NCBI RefSeq assembly: GCF_001013905.1
Contig: NZ_LN831790.1
Coordinates: forward strand, 372,001-436,000
DNA: 64,000 nucleotides
Direction: 5' to 3'
Source: Streptomyces leeuwenhoekii
GTDB lineage: Bacteria; Actinomycetota; Actinomycetes; Streptomycetales; Streptomycetaceae
Both the position numbers and the translations under genes were made by a program. Of the stretch, positions 37,202 through 47,837 are shown one piece after another. Every line of letters starts with the position of its first letter. Within the stretch, counting starts at the first letter, position 1. Under the pieces are notes generated by a model. It was not told the origin of the DNA. It made no database searches and saw only the letters and a list, made by a program, of their open reading frames with translations.

Positions 37202-38173
37202 ATGAAGACCGCTCACGCTCTGTCCGGAGTGGGGAGCAGCCCACTGCCGGAGAGCGACACGGTCATCGACGTACGGGATCTGCGGATGCGTTACCGCAGC
37301 CAGGACGTACTGAGGGGGGTCGGCTTCACCGCCCGGCGAGGGGAAGTCGTCGTGCTGCTCGGCCCCAACGGCGCCGGCAAGACGACCACGATCGAGGTCC
37401 TGGAGGGCTTCCGGATGCGTTCGGCCGGTGAGGTGACCGTTCTCGGCACCGATCCGGCTCGCGGCGACGAGCGGTGGCGTGCGCGCCTGGGCATCGTGCT
37501 GCAGTCCTGGCGCGACCACGGCAAGTGGCGGGTGCGGGAACTGCTGGCACATCTCGGCTCGTACTACGCGCCGTACTCCACCCCTCTCGTGCGGCGGCCG
37601 TGGGATGTCGATGAACTCATGGCCGCCGTGGGGCTTACTGAGCAGGCGGAGAGCCGAGTCGGCACCCTCTCGGGCGGACAGCGCCGGCGTTTCGACGTGG
37701 CCGTCGGCATCGTGGGCAGGCCCGAGCTGCTGTTCCTGGACGAGCCCACGGCAGGTCTGGACCCGGAAGCCAGGAACGAGTTCCACGGCCTGGTACGCGG
37801 GCTCGCGGACGAGAACACCACCGTTGTGCTGACCACGCACGACCTCGCCGAGGCGGAGAAGCTCGCCGACCGGATCCTCATTCTGGCCGGTGGCCGGATC
37901 GTGGCCGACGGCTCGGCCGAGGAGCTGTCACGGCAGGCGTCGGCCGAGGCCACCGTGCGCTGGACCCGGGACGGGCGGTCCTTCGAACAGGCGACGGCCG
38001 AACCCACCCGGTTCGTCCGTCGCCTGTTCGAGGAACACGGCGAAGCGATCGGCGGGCTGGAAGTGCGCCAGGCGAGCCTGGAAGACACCTATCTGACGAT
38101 GGTGCGCGAGTGGGAGGCGGGGAGCACCCCCGGCGAGCGGACGGCGCACGCTTTCGGGGAGGAATCGCGGTGA
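37202..38173 (+). CDS. ABC transporter ATP-binding protein (DrrA-like exporter)
   Basis: 323 residues. Walker A is GPNGAGKTT (54-62), the signature is LSGGQRRR, Walker B is LLFLDEPTAGLD and the switch His is in TTHDLAEAE. The C-terminal extension after residue 230 (VRWTRDGRSFEQATAEPTR, in part) matches the DrrA/CcmA-type drug or lipid exporters. ATG 37202 has GGGGGA upstream. It overlaps the permease gene (GTGA). It may export the NRPS product 1.25 kb to the left, but a divergent gene separates them. Confidence 0.93.
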   Translation: MKTAHALSGVGSSPLPESDTVIDVRDLRMRYRSQDVLRGVGFTARRGEVVVLLGPNGAGKTTTIEVLEGFRMRSAGEVTVLGTDPARGDERWRARLGIVLQSWRDHGKWRVRELLAHLGSYYAPYSTPLVRRPWDVDELMAAVGLTEQAESRVGTLSGGQRRRFDVAVGIVGRPELLFLDEPTAGLDPEARNEFHGLVRGLADENTTVVLTTHDLAEAEKLADRILILAGGRIVADGSAEELSRQASAEATVRWTRDGRSFEQATAEPTRFVRRLFEEHGEAIGGLEVRQASLEDTYLTMVREWEAGSTPGERTAHAFGEESR

Positions 38174-39021
38174 GTCCGGTGTGGTATGCGGCCAGGGTAG
38201 GGGTGCGTCGCGGCTGGACGGAGCTCCGGCAGACCTTCACCTCGGGCCAGGACGTGTTCGGGTACGTGCTCTGGACGGTTCTGCTCATCGTGCCGCTGTT
38301 CCTGGTCAAGGATGATCCACTGAAGGGCGCCGGCATCTCGGCCGGCGCGTTCATGCTGCCGAGCATGCTGGGGATGACGCTCGCCTTCACCGGGATCATG
38401 ACCACGGCGCAGTTGCTCGCGACGGAGCGCGAGGACGGCACCTTGCTGCGGGCCAAGGCCGTGCCTCACGGCATGGTCGGCCACCTGGTCGGCAAGATCG
38501 TCCTGGTGTCGGGGACGGCGCTCGTCTCCATGGCACTCCCCTTTGCCGTTGGCGTGTTCCTCGTGGACGGGGTGGCCCGGCAGGGTGGCGAAGCGTTGCT
38601 GACGCTGGTGTGGGTGGTGCCGCTGGGTCTCCTGGCAACGCTGCCGCTGGGCGCCGTCATCGGCTCACTCGTCGACAGTCCGCGCACCGTCGGGTTGCTG
38701 ATGCTCCCGGTGATGGGGATCGTCGTGATCTCCGGGATCTATTTCCCTCTGTCGAAGCTGCCCGAGTGGCTGCAGACCGTCGGGCAGCTCTTCCCCGTGT
38801 ACTGGCTCGGCCTCGGTCTCCGGGCCGCGTTGCTGCCGGCCGAAGCGGTCGCCGCCGAGCTCGGCGAATCCTGGCGGCACCTGGAGACAGCGGGCGTGCT
38901 GGGTGCCTGGGCGGTCGCCGGGCTGCTCCTCGCACCGTCCGTCCTGCGCAGGATGGCCCGCCGAGAATCCGGCGCCGCCATGGCTGAGCGGCACCGGAAG
39001 GCGATGCAGCGGATCGGTTAG
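38170..39021 (+). CDS. ABC-2 type permease partner
   Basis: 283 residues with six predicted membrane segments (for example VLWTVLLIVPLFLV, ALVSMALPFAVGVFLV, VGLLMLPVMGIVVISGIYF) and the ABC-2 family loop GIYFPLSKLPEWLQ near 195. GTG 38170 overlaps the TGA of the ATPase gene, indicating translational coupling. Together the pair forms a two-component exporter. Confidence 0.92.
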   Translation: MSPVWYAARVGVRRGWTELRQTFTSGQDVFGYVLWTVLLIVPLFLVKDDPLKGAGISAGAFMLPSMLGMTLAFTGIMTTAQLLATEREDGTLLRAKAVPHGMVGHLVGKIVLVSGTALVSMALPFAVGVFLVDGVARQGGEALLTLVWVVPLGLLATLPLGAVIGSLVDSPRTVGLLMLPVMGIVVISGIYFPLSKLPEWLQTVGQLFPVYWLGLGLRAALLPAEAVAAELGESWRHLETAGVLGAWAVAGLLLAPSVLRRMARRESGAAMAERHRKAMQRIG

Positions 39022-39366
39022 CGATGTGCCGGGGTCGTCGGCCCGGTTGCTGGCTGATGCGCGGCACGCGGCCCTCGCCCGTCGGCCGTCAGTCCGGCAA
39101 GGGCGCGTTGTCGGCTGCCGAGGATCACGCACGACCAGGGCCCGGGCTTCCACCGTGATGTCGTGGATGCCGCGGGCCGCGGGCGTTCACACCCCATGTG
39201 CGCGCCTGCGGGAGTCTTCATGACACGATCCGCTGGCCAGGCGCGCGTCAGCCGCGTCTCGCTCCCTGCCCGGGCGACGAGGGCCCGATCGGCCGTGCTC
39301 CGATGGATCGCTCACGGCCCGGTGCGCCCTGCCGGGGATCGGGTCCGTCCTCGGTTCCGCCCGGCC
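39022..39366. other. Convergent gap, nothing recognised
   Basis: About 345 bases between the permease stop and the GNAT stop. No strong hairpin and no coding signal were found. Confidence 0.45.
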
Positions 39367-39966
39367 TCAGCGGCCGGGCTTCCGGAGCATGCACCAGGTG
39401 ACGGGTCCGCCGTCGGGCAGGGGTACCTCGGCGGTGACGGTGAAGCCGAGACGTTCGTAGAACCGCACGTTGCGCGGGCTGGAGGTCTCCAGGAAGGCGG
39501 AGAATCCCGCGCGTTCGGCCGCTTCCAGGCCGGGCCGGAGGACCGCGGCGCCCCGGCCTTCGCCCTGTGCCGCGGGGTCCACCCCGACCGTGGACAGGAA
39601 CCACACCGGGTCGCTCGGGCGGTGCGGTGCCAGTGCCTGCTCGGCGCTCTCGAAGGCCGCCGCCCGGTCCCCGGCGAGCTCGGCGACCAGGGGTCCTACC
39701 TCGGCGAAGGCGGGCGTGGGGTCCTGCTCAGGGGTGGTCCAGGCGGCGACGGCGAGGCAGTCGTCGGTGACCCAGGAGCGGCCGTATTCCATCGCGATGC
39801 GGACCAGGAACAGCTCTTGGCAGCGGCGGACCCGTTCCTCGTGGTTCTCGGCGGCGAGGACATGCCGGGTGAAGGGGTAGTCCGCGAACGCGCGCGTCAG
39901 CGTCTGCACACAGCGGGGTACGTCCTCGGCGGTCGTGGTCCGTACGGAGTGGGGGGTCAGGGGCAT
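39367..39966 (-). CDS. GNAT-family N-acetyltransferase
   Basis: 199 residues. The acetyl-CoA motif A is VDPAAQGEGRGAAVLRPGL and motif B contains TSSPRNVRFYERLGF. The N-terminus (VRTTTAEDVPRCVQTLTRAF) is typical of GNATs related to puromycin N-acetyltransferase. Substrate unknown; a resistance or detoxification role is possible. ATG 39966; 30 bases separate it from the upstream esterase stop, so both may be one transcript. Confidence 0.88.
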   Translation of the reverse strand: MPLTPHSVRTTTAEDVPRCVQTLTRAFADYPFTRHVLAAENHEERVRRCQELFLVRIAMEYGRSWVTDDCLAVAAWTTPEQDPTPAFAEVGPLVAELAGDRAAAFESAEQALAPHRPSDPVWFLSTVGVDPAAQGEGRGAAVLRPGLEAAERAGFSAFLETSSPRNVRFYERLGFTVTAEVPLPDGGPVTWCMLRKPGR

Positions 39967-39996
39967 GTCGTTTCTCCGGGTGAGGGACGGCAGGGG

Positions 39997-41523
39997 TCAG
40001 GCGGTGCGGGAGACGGGCCGGCGCAGGTTCCGCCAGAGGAGGCGTGCGTCGGCCGCCGGGTCCTCGGTCACGGCGGGGGCGCCGTCGCCCAGGCGCATGA
40101 CGGACCGCCGTCCGGCGTAGGCGGGCCAGTGCGGCAGCACACCACCGGCAGTGCCGGGCCGGCCGGTGCGGGCGAAGGTGATCCATGCCTCGCGCAGGGT
40201 GTCGGAAAGCTCTCGCGGGGCGTCGGGGCCGGTGAGCGGGTCGGCGAGGTTGCCGAAGACGAAGCCGATCTCCGCCATGTGGCAGGCGCCGAGGGCGCCG
40301 TCGAGAGCGGGTGAGGGCCATGCGAACTCGTACACGAAGGTGTCCGCGCCGTGGGCGGCACGGGCCTCGGCGACCCGCAGGGCCGGGATGCGGTAGGCGT
40401 GGTCGGTCATGGCCGCGGACAGCAGGTCGCCCGGGGTCGCGCCGGGGCGGGCGGCCTCGTACACGCTGCGGGCCTCCGCGGGCTGGAGCCCGAGTCCGGC
40501 GAGGAAACCGTGCAGGACCTCGTCCGTGATCCTGGGAGCGATCCCCAGCGGCACCAGGAAGAGACGGAACTCATCGCTCGTGGTGCCGGTGAGCAGGTCG
40601 ATGTCCCGGCCCGCTCCGCCGGCGAGTGCGTCGACCGGGCGTTCGGGGAGGGTGGTGCCGTCCACGACGGGCAGCACGGTGGTGCCGCCGCCCGCGGATT
40701 CCCCCCATTGCCCCGGGTCGGCGGCCTGTGCGATCTCGCGGCTCAGCGCCTGGTCGGCGGCGATGAGCCGCTCGGGCGGTACGGCGGCCAGGCCGTCGCG
40801 TGTGGGTTCCGTACCGGCGAGGGCGGCCAGCCGCTCGGTGACCCGGCGGCCGATGTGCGGCGGGTGGCTGTGGTGGCCGGCGCCGCTCTGAGTGATCGCG
40901 CGGTGGAACAGTCCTCGGGCCCGCGGCATGGTCATGAGCGCGGTGATGCCGATGGCGCCGGCGGACTGGCCGAACAGGGTGACATTGTCCGGATCGCCGC
41001 CGAACTGGACGATGTTGTCGCGGACCCATTCAAGTGCGGCGATCTGGTCGAGGAGGCCGAGGTTGGCCGTGCCGTCGTCCAGCAGCAGGAAGCCCTCCGC
41101 GCCGAGCCGGTAGTTGAGGGTGACGCACACGACGCCGTCGGCGGCGAGCCGCGCGCCGTCGTAGGAGGGCAGGGAACCCGACCCGTTGCGGAACGCGCCG
41201 CCGTGAATCCAGACCATGACGGGCAGCCGTCCCCCGGTGCGGCCCGGAGCCGGCGTCCACACGTTGAGGTTCAGACAGTCCTCGCCCGGGTGCGCGGCCT
41301 CGTGCAGCAGCCCGGCCATCGCGGGGAGGTAACCGGGCTGGGGCGCCGAGTGGCCGGGGGCGAGCGCGTCGCGTACGCCCGTCCACGGCTGCGGCGGCGC
41401 GGGCTGCCGCAGCCGTCGCGGGCCGAACGGCGGTGCCGCGTAGGGGATGCCCAGGAACGCCGAGACCTCACCTTCCCGTCTTCCGCGGATCCGGCCTGCC
41501 GTGGTGGGAACGGTGACGTGCAT
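39997..41523 (-). CDS. Type-B carboxylesterase
   Basis: 508 residues. The nucleophile elbow is FGQSAGAIG, the oxyanion hole is HGGAF, the EDCLNLNVWTP block is conserved, and the catalytic His lies in GACHMAE. There is no signal peptide, so it is cytoplasmic. It hydrolyses carboxylic esters; p-nitrobenzyl-esterase-like enzymes are the nearest group. ATG 41523 with GAGGG upstream is preferred over the open frame to 41592. Confidence 0.93.
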   Translation of the reverse strand: MHVTVPTTAGRIRGRREGEVSAFLGIPYAAPPFGPRRLRQPAPPQPWTGVRDALAPGHSAPQPGYLPAMAGLLHEAAHPGEDCLNLNVWTPAPGRTGGRLPVMVWIHGGAFRNGSGSLPSYDGARLAADGVVCVTLNYRLGAEGFLLLDDGTANLGLLDQIAALEWVRDNIVQFGGDPDNVTLFGQSAGAIGITALMTMPRARGLFHRAITQSGAGHHSHPPHIGRRVTERLAALAGTEPTRDGLAAVPPERLIAADQALSREIAQAADPGQWGESAGGGTTVLPVVDGTTLPERPVDALAGGAGRDIDLLTGTTSDEFRLFLVPLGIAPRITDEVLHGFLAGLGLQPAEARSVYEAARPGATPGDLLSAAMTDHAYRIPALRVAEARAAHGADTFVYEFAWPSPALDGALGACHMAEIGFVFGNLADPLTGPDAPRELSDTLREAWITFARTGRPGTAGGVLPHWPAYAGRRSVMRLGDGAPAVTEDPAADARLLWRNLRRPVSRTA

Positions 41524-41728
41524 GGGCCCTCGCAACGATGTCGATCTTTCCCGGCCGATACTCACCGCGGTCCCGGCCCACGGACAACTCATTTTCCGGC
41601 GGCCCCCGGCAGCCGGCGGCGGGCGGCCTCGGCTCCGGCCGCGGTCGCGCCGCTTCGCGGGCGGGGAGCGGTGCTCTCGCCGGGGCGTCCGGCGCCCCGG
41701 CGAGAGCCCGCCTCTCCGGTGGGGCGGG

Positions 41729-42388
41729 TCAGGACGACCGGCGCCCGAGCGGCTCCCCGTACCAGCGCCAGTCGGTCCGGCGGGGGCGGCCGGGCGTCTC
41801 GATCCGCCCGGTGGCCCACAGCAGGGTGGACGAGGCGCTGTCCGTGACGGTCACGTCGGGGAAGAGCCGACCGAGGGCGCGTCGGCTCAGGTCTTCGGGC
41901 GGCACCCCGTCGGACCGGAGCCCCTGGGCGATGTCATAGGTGTGGACGAGGGTCTCGACCACACCCATGGCCGCGAATCCCTCCGGGTCGGAGGCGCCGA
42001 AGACATGCGGGGCCAGGGTCGTGGGCACGGCGCTGTCCACGGCCGTCGCGAGCAGCCCCCCGCACGCCTCGACGACGGTCAGCAGCCCGCCGGGCCCTGC
42101 CGCCCGGTCACCGAAAATGACGTTGGCCGGCCCGTCGGGGCGTTCACTGGAGATGCGCAGAGGCACGCGCGGGACGTCCATCGGACGCGCCAGCCCGAAG
42201 CGCAGCGCATAGGTGAGCAGGTCGTCCGCGAGGTGTTCCAGGGTCTCCCAGCAGCTCCACTCCAGGCCGCCGGCCGGGGCGGACCAGTCGGACGAGGGGG
42301 TGGCGGAGAGGGTCTTGACGCAGTGAGCAACGGCCTCGCGCACGTGCATCCCGCTCACCAGGGCGTCGGTAACATCGGAATTTGTCAT
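41729..42388 (-). CDS. DinB/mycothiol maleylpyruvate isomerase-like protein
   Basis: 219 residues. A four-helix-bundle N-terminal segment (REAVAHCVKTL, WETLEHLADDLLTYAL) and GVVETLVHTYDIAQGL near 165 supply His residues expected for metal binding in the DinB/MDMPI fold. Likely a mycothiol-linked transferase, but the substrate is not known. ATG 42388. It is divergent from the PaaX-type regulator. Confidence 0.78.
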   Translation of the reverse strand: MTNSDVTDALVSGMHVREAVAHCVKTLSATPSSDWSAPAGGLEWSCWETLEHLADDLLTYALRFGLARPMDVPRVPLRISSERPDGPANVIFGDRAAGPGGLLTVVEACGGLLATAVDSAVPTTLAPHVFGASDPEGFAAMGVVETLVHTYDIAQGLRSDGVPPEDLSRRALGRLFPDVTVTDSASSTLLWATGRIETPGRPRRTDWRWYGEPLGRRSS

Positions 42389-42643
42389 TCCAGGAGGCTA
42401 CTCAAGTGGCGCGGGCTGTCCGGACGCGCAGGCTCCGGCAGCGGTGCGCGGATGGCCCGCGCCCTGGCCGGCCCGGTGCTCGGGAGCGGCTGTTCCGGCG
42501 GGTCCGGGCCGCCGCCGGCGTCGAGGGCGGCGGGGACCCGGACGTCACCGTCGCGGGGCGGTCCCCCGCCGCTCCCTGAACGGGCCGGCCACGGCGCCCG
42601 GGGGCCAGGCCGGTGGCTGATCACCGGCGGTACGGTGGGCCGC

Positions 42644-43477
42644 GTGAGTGTTGAAGGAGCGCTGCGCCCCCAGTCCCTGATGCTGACCTTCCTGGGCGAT
42701 CAGGTGCTCGGGCGCGACGTGTGCGTGTACTCCGGCAGTGTCATCGACGTCTTCGCCCGCGTCGGCATCGGCGAGCAGGCGACCCGCTCGACGCTCAGCC
42801 GCATGGTGGGCCGCGGCCTGCTGCGCCGCCAGCGCGAGGGCCGCCGGATGTATTTCGGGCTGACCGAGCGCTCGGCGGCCGTGCTGCGCGACGGCGAGCG
42901 GCGCATCTGGCACACCGGTGCCGTCAACCGGCACTGGGACGGCACCTGGACCCTGCTGGGTTTCTCCCTGCCGGAATCCTGGCAGCGCCAGCGCCACGAC
43001 CTGCGCTCCCGGCTGACCTGGAGCGGTTTCGGTCCCCTCTTCAACGGTCTGTGGATCGCTCCCGGCCAGGTCGACGTGTCGTCGCTGGTGGCGGAGTTGG
43101 GCCTGTCCGCCCATGTGAAGGTGTTCCGCGCGCACGCCGACGCGGGAACGGACATCGGCGCCATGATCGAGGAGACCTGGGAACTGGCTGAACTGGCGGA
43201 CCGCTACGAGGCGTTCGTACGGCGCTGGCAGCCGTGGGAGGGCCGGTGCCCGCGGGACGCGGACGACGCGCTCCCGCTGCGGTTGCGGGCCCAGGCCGAG
43301 TGGCTGCGGATCATTCGCGGCGACCCCCGGCTGCCGGTGAAGCATCTGCCGGACGGCTGGCCGGCGCAGCGTGCCGAGCACACCTTCCGCGCGGTGCACG
43401 AACGGCTCACCCCGCTCGCGGAGGCCGCCGCGGAGCGGCTCCTCGATCTGGTACCGGTGCGTGACGATCAGGCCTAG
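42644..43477 (+). CDS. PaaX-family transcriptional regulator
   Basis: 277 residues. The N-terminal winged helix (RPQSLMLTFLGDQVLGR; ARVGIGEQATRSTLSRMVGRG, in part) is followed by the PaaX central domain (WDGTWTLLGFSLPE, FGPLFNGLWIAPG) and the C-terminal PaaX domain (WELAELADRYEAFV). PaaX represses aromatic-acid degradation genes and responds to CoA thioesters; no such genes are adjacent. Start GTG 42644 follows GGTGGG. Confidence 0.9.
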   Translation: MSVEGALRPQSLMLTFLGDQVLGRDVCVYSGSVIDVFARVGIGEQATRSTLSRMVGRGLLRRQREGRRMYFGLTERSAAVLRDGERRIWHTGAVNRHWDGTWTLLGFSLPESWQRQRHDLRSRLTWSGFGPLFNGLWIAPGQVDVSSLVAELGLSAHVKVFRAHADAGTDIGAMIEETWELAELADRYEAFVRRWQPWEGRCPRDADDALPLRLRAQAEWLRIIRGDPRLPVKHLPDGWPAQRAEHTFRAVHERLTPLAEAAAERLLDLVPVRDDQA

Positions 43478-43609
43478 TGTCCTTCTGACGGATCTCCCGT
43501 GGAGGGAGGAGCGGCGTCCGGTGCGTGCGATCGGCGTGCGGCGTGAAGGGTCCTGTGGCGGGGCCACCTGTCCCTCCACGCCGCGCGGGTGCACCGCCCG
43601 GTGGCCGGA

Positions 43610-45604
43610 TCAGGCCGTGTGGATCTCCAGGGCGGCACGCACCGCGGACTCCACGGCCCCTTCGATCCAGGCCGGTTTGACGGAGGTGTGGTCACCGGCG
43701 AAGTGCAACGGCCCCTCGGGCACGGGGATCTCGGGCAGCAGCTCCGTGTGCTGGCCCGGCAGCAGCACCGATGCCTCCCCGTAGGCGTAGGGGTCGCGCA
43801 GCCAGCTCTGGGTGCGTCCGGCACCGGTGTAGAACACCTCGATCCGCTGGCCGTAGACCTGCTGGAGGCCGCACAGGGCGTGCGGATAGCGTGCCTCGTC
43901 GTCCAGGGAGTCCCAGCGCAGGGCGTCGTCGGCCCAGCTGTAGGAGGCCAGGACCACGCCGCCGTCGCTGCCGGGGACCGGGTGGGAGGGGTGGAACATG
44001 AACCGGTTGGCGTTGTCCGACACCGAGCCGCCGCCCACGACGTCCACGGCCTCGGGCTGTTCGCGCGTGAGGGAGCGGTTGGCCGCGTAGTGGGTGCGCT
44101 GGCCGGGCGTGATGTGGCCGGCCGGCACCGAGGGGTGGGCGCCGAGCAGACGGCCGTCCGAGGGGGCGCGGCCGGTGCGGTAGGCGTCGTACAGCCCGGG
44201 GTCGATCCGGTTCAGCTCACGCTTCCAGTCCGCCTCGTCCCACTCCCACCAGCGGCGGCTGAATTCCAGGAGCACCTTGGTCGCGCTGTCGTAGTGCAGC
44301 TCGGAGACCGCGCGGCGCTTGCCGTAGGACATGGGCGGCTCGATCTGGACATGCCGCAGGCCGGAGAAGGGCACGGTGATCACGGCGACGTCCGCGGTGA
44401 ACTGCTCGCGCACGACGGGACCGCCCCGTCCCTCGGACACGGTGTCCACCCACACGTGCGGCCCCTTCTTTCCCGCGTGGCGGAGGTCCGGGGACGGGCG
44501 GCCGGGGTCGTAGTACTCGATGCGGGTCACCCGGCGGTCGAAACGCACCTCCTTGCGGACGCGCTCCAGCAGCGCGTCCGGCAGTACGGCCGTCCCGCCC
44601 TCCAGCTCGTAGAACGGCGTGTCGGGGCTGATGAGGGAGGAGCCGATGAAGCTGTGGATGAAGGACAGGGGCAGGCGCGAGGTGAGGTTCTCCAGGGTGC
44701 CGATCAGGTCGACGGTGCGTTCGTCGAGGCCGGCGTGCTCGGTGAGGAAGCGGAACATCGACCAGTGGCCGAACCGCTGCACCACGCGGGCCCAGCCCTC
44801 CAGCCGTTCCGGGAGCGGCTTGTCGATCCGCTTGCCGGTGCCGTCGACGTAACTGAACTCGTCGCGCACGGGGTCCAGCGCGGTGCGCAGGATGGTGGCG
44901 GCGGGCGTGTCCCAGTGGGCTCGGGGCACGCCGAAGGACCGGTTGACACGCCGAGGTGCGCGGGCGTAGTCGGCGCGGCGCACGCGGATGCCGTTGACGT
45001 GGATCCAGGTGCGGTGGGCGGGGCGCCCCTCGTTGTCCACGTCGACGTAGTGGAAACGCCTCTTCTTCAGCTCCAGTTGGTCGATCAGTCCCATCACCAG
45101 GGGGTGGCTGCCGGGGATGCGCATCGCGCCCGCCTCCGCGTACTGGCGCGGGTCGGCGAAGGGCTGCTCGGCACGTTCGTGGCCGCCGCGGCGGAAGGTC
45201 TTGACGCGTCCGCCCGCGCGGTTGCCGTTGGCCTCCAGCACCGTCACCCGGTGGCCCGCCCGCTTCAGCAGCCAGGCCGCCACCAGACCGGCCGGCCCGG
45301 CTCCGACGACCAGGACGTCCTTGGGCCGGGTCCGGCGCCGGGCGGGCAGACCCTCGCGCAGGACGCGCTGGTAACCGGGGACGAGGGGCTGGTTGCCGGA
45401 GTCGAGTACGAGCAGTGCGCGAGCGACGGCCAGGCAGCGGTCGAAGTCGGTCTCCCGGCCGCCGCTCGGGGCGGCGGGGGCAGGCAGGGCCGCGGAGACA
45501 CCGCTGGTCAGGGCGGTCGCGACGGTGGCGGTGCCGGCCATCGCCGTGAAACTCCGCCGGGAGACGCCGCCACGGGAGGGCGCGATTACATGATCTTCAG
45601 TCAT
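43610..45604 (-). CDS. Tat-exported flavin L-amino-acid oxidase (L-glutamate-oxidase-like)
   Basis: 664 residues. The N-terminus has [10 protein letters not shown], a twin-arginine signal, then an Ala-rich stretch. The FAD motif is [21 protein letters not shown], followed by [15 protein letters not shown], typical of amine oxidases. The block [20 protein letters not shown] and the C-terminal [20 protein letters not shown] match the secreted Streptomyces L-glutamate oxidase group. Product would be a 2-oxo acid, ammonia and hydrogen peroxide outside the cell. ATG 45604. Divergent from the channel gene. Confidence 0.88.
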   Translation of the reverse strand: MTEDHVIAPSRGGVSRRSFTAMAGTATVATALTSGVSAALPAPAAPSGGRETDFDRCLAVARALLVLDSGNQPLVPGYQRVLREGLPARRRTRPKDVLVVGAGPAGLVAAWLLKRAGHRVTVLEANGNRAGGRVKTFRRGGHERAEQPFADPRQYAEAGAMRIPGSHPLVMGLIDQLELKKRRFHYVDVDNEGRPAHRTWIHVNGIRVRRADYARAPRRVNRSFGVPRAHWDTPAATILRTALDPVRDEFSYVDGTGKRIDKPLPERLEGWARVVQRFGHWSMFRFLTEHAGLDERTVDLIGTLENLTSRLPLSFIHSFIGSSLISPDTPFYELEGGTAVLPDALLERVRKEVRFDRRVTRIEYYDPGRPSPDLRHAGKKGPHVWVDTVSEGRGGPVVREQFTADVAVITVPFSGLRHVQIEPPMSYGKRRAVSELHYDSATKVLLEFSRRWWEWDEADWKRELNRIDPGLYDAYRTGRAPSDGRLLGAHPSVPAGHITPGQRTHYAANRSLTREQPEAVDVVGGGSVSDNANRFMFHPSHPVPGSDGGVVLASYSWADDALRWDSLDDEARYPHALCGLQQVYGQRIEVFYTGAGRTQSWLRDPYAYGEASVLLPGQHTELLPEIPVPEGPLHFAGDHTSVKPAWIEGAVESAVRAALEIHTA

Positions 45605-45839
45605 GCGGACTTTGTACCGGCGGCCGCGTCCGAACCTCCGTGCTTCGCACAGGAGTTGACACGAAGGAGCGAATGACGCGGCTGTCCTGACGCGACGCGG
45701 CCGGCCGGGGCCCATGATTGGCCCGCCCCACCGTGCGGTCTTCCCCGAACGGGTGAACGCCCGGGGAACCGCGACGTACACCGCGGCCGACCCCACACAC
45801 TGCCAGGAGCGTGTTGCGGGGCGAGGCAGGGGGGACAGG

Positions 45840-47744
45840 GTGGGGCGGCGGCGTTCTCGGCTGGGTGACAGGGCTCGTTACTGGTTCGACAGCACACTCT
45901 CCTACGGCGCCTTGGCGCTGGTCGGCTGGCTGGCCCTGCTGTGTCTGGCCGTCGTCGTCCCGGCGAGCGCGGTGCTGGTGTGGACCGATCCGGAAGCACC
46001 GGCGTCCCTGCCGGACCGGCTGGCGGCGGTGTGGCGACTCACCGGGGAGACGCTGCGGCTGGGCGGTGCGACCGGCGCGCCGCTCCGGGTGGCGGTGTCG
46101 GTGCTGCTCGCCCTGATCACCCTGCTGTACGTCTCCACCCTCGTCGGTCTGATCACGACGGCGCTGACGGAACACCTCATGGCGCTGCGCCGCGGCCGTT
46201 CCACCGTGCTGGAACGGGGACACGCCGTGGTGCTGGGCTGGTCGGAGCAGGTCTTCACGGTGGTGGGCGAACTGGTGGCCGCCAACGCCAATCAGCACCG
46301 GGCGGCAGTGGTCGTGCTGGCCGACCGCGACAAGACGGACATGGAGGAGGCCCTGGCCACGAAGGTGGGGCCGGCCGGGGCCACGCGGCTGATCTGCCGC
46401 AGCGGCCCCGTGACCGACCCGGCCGTGCTGGCCCTGACCAGTCCCGGCGAGGCGGGGGTCGTCCTCGTCCTCCCCCACGACCGGCCCGACGCCGACGCGG
46501 AGGTCGTCAAGACGCTGCTGGCGCTCGGCCGCGCGCTGCCCACCCGGACCCCCCGTCCCGCCGTGGTCGCCGCCGTCCGCAACGACCGGTACCGTCTGGC
46601 CGCCGCCCTCGCCGCCGGTGCGGACGGCGTCGTCCTGGAGAGCGACACCATCACCGCCAGGCTGATCGTCCAGGCGGCGCGGCACCCCGGCCTCTCCCTC
46701 GTCCACCGGGAGCTGCTCGACTTCGCGGGGCACGAGTTCTACGTGATCGCAGAACCGGGTCTCGTGGGGCGCTCGTTCGGTGAGGCGCTGCTGTCCTACG
46801 CGACGTCGAGCGTCGTCGGTCTGGTCCGGGAGGGCACTCCCCTGCTCGGCCCTCCGCCGCAGACACGTATCCGGCCGGACGACCGGCTCCTCGTCATCTC
46901 CCACGACGACGACCCGGTCGGGCTGGAGGAGTGCGCCGCGCTGGTAGAGGAGGCGGTCACGGTGTGCGGGCCACGGGAGCCGCAGCGGCCGGAGCGGGTG
47001 CTCCTGCTCGGCTGGAACCGCCGGGCGCCGCTCATAGTCGACCAGTTGCGCCGCGGTGTCCCGCCCCGGTCGGCCGTCGACGTGGTCACCGACGGCGATG
47101 AGGCCACGGCCCGGCAGGTGGCGGACGCCGACAGCGACGCCGGTACCCGCCTGACCCTGACCCTGCACCGGGGGGACGTGACCCGTCCCACGACCCTGCG
47201 GCACCTGGACATCGGCTCCTACGACAGCGTGATCGTGCTGGGCGGAGACCCGGCACCCGGTCGGCCGTCCGGCGAGCCGGACGACCAGACGCTCGTCACC
47301 CTGCTGCTGCTCCGGGACCTGGAGCGGACCCTCGGGCGGGAGTTGCCGGTGGTCACCGAGCTGGTCGACGACCGCAACCGGGCGCTGGCGCCGATCAGCC
47401 CCGGAGCCGACGTGATCGTCAGTGGAAAGCTCATCGGCCTCCTGATGGCGCAGATCTCCCAGAACCGGCACCTGGCCGCCGTCTTCGAGGAGCTGTTCTC
47501 CGCGGAGGGCAGCGGCGTCCATCTGAGGCCGGCCACCGAGTACGTGCTGCCGGACCGGGAGACGGCCTTCGCCACCGTCGTGGCCGCCGCGCGCGACCGC
47601 GGGGAGTGCGCCATCGGCTATAGGAGCCATGACGACATGTCGAACGGCCCCGCCTACGGGCTGCGGATCAATCCGCCCAAGGCCGAGCGCCGCTGCTGGA
47701 CGGCCCGGGATGAAGTGGTCGTCGTCGGCGAGGACCGCGGATGA
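45840..47744 (+). CDS. CASTOR/POLLUX-like ion channel protein
   Basis: 634 residues. Two membrane segments near the N-terminus ([20 protein letters not shown] and [20 protein letters not shown]) flank a pore-loop-like stretch. Then follow RCK/TrkA-N-like cytosolic domains ([35 protein letters not shown]) that bind nucleotides or divalent ions. This order matches the bacterial homologues of plant CASTOR/POLLUX. GTG 45840 has GGGGGACAG directly upstream; the upstream open frame is shadow of the divergent gene leader. Confidence 0.88.
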   Translation: MGRRRSRLGDRARYWFDSTLSYGALALVGWLALLCLAVVVPASAVLVWTDPEAPASLPDRLAAVWRLTGETLRLGGATGAPLRVAVSVLLALITLLYVSTLVGLITTALTEHLMALRRGRSTVLERGHAVVLGWSEQVFTVVGELVAANANQHRAAVVVLADRDKTDMEEALATKVGPAGATRLICRSGPVTDPAVLALTSPGEAGVVLVLPHDRPDADAEVVKTLLALGRALPTRTPRPAVVAAVRNDRYRLAAALAAGADGVVLESDTITARLIVQAARHPGLSLVHRELLDFAGHEFYVIAEPGLVGRSFGEALLSYATSSVVGLVREGTPLLGPPPQTRIRPDDRLLVISHDDDPVGLEECAALVEEAVTVCGPREPQRPERVLLLGWNRRAPLIVDQLRRGVPPRSAVDVVTDGDEATARQVADADSDAGTRLTLTLHRGDVTRPTTLRHLDIGSYDSVIVLGGDPAPGRPSGEPDDQTLVTLLLLRDLERTLGRELPVVTELVDDRNRALAPISPGADVIVSGKLIGLLMAQISQNRHLAAVFEELFSAEGSGVHLRPATEYVLPDRETAFATVVAAARDRGECAIGYRSHDDMSNGPAYGLRINPPKAERRCWTARDEVVVVGEDRG

Positions 47745-47837
47745 CGCGGGTCCCGCCTGCCGGACGCTCTCCCGGGACGCTGCGAACGGACGGGACGCCG
47801 GCGTGGCACAGGGGCGTCGGCCGCTTCCTGAAGCCGG

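Noticed and set aside
43498..43580. CGTGGAGGGA / TCCCTCCACG pair between convergent genes
   Set aside because: The 63-base loop makes it a weak terminator candidate; could be chance.
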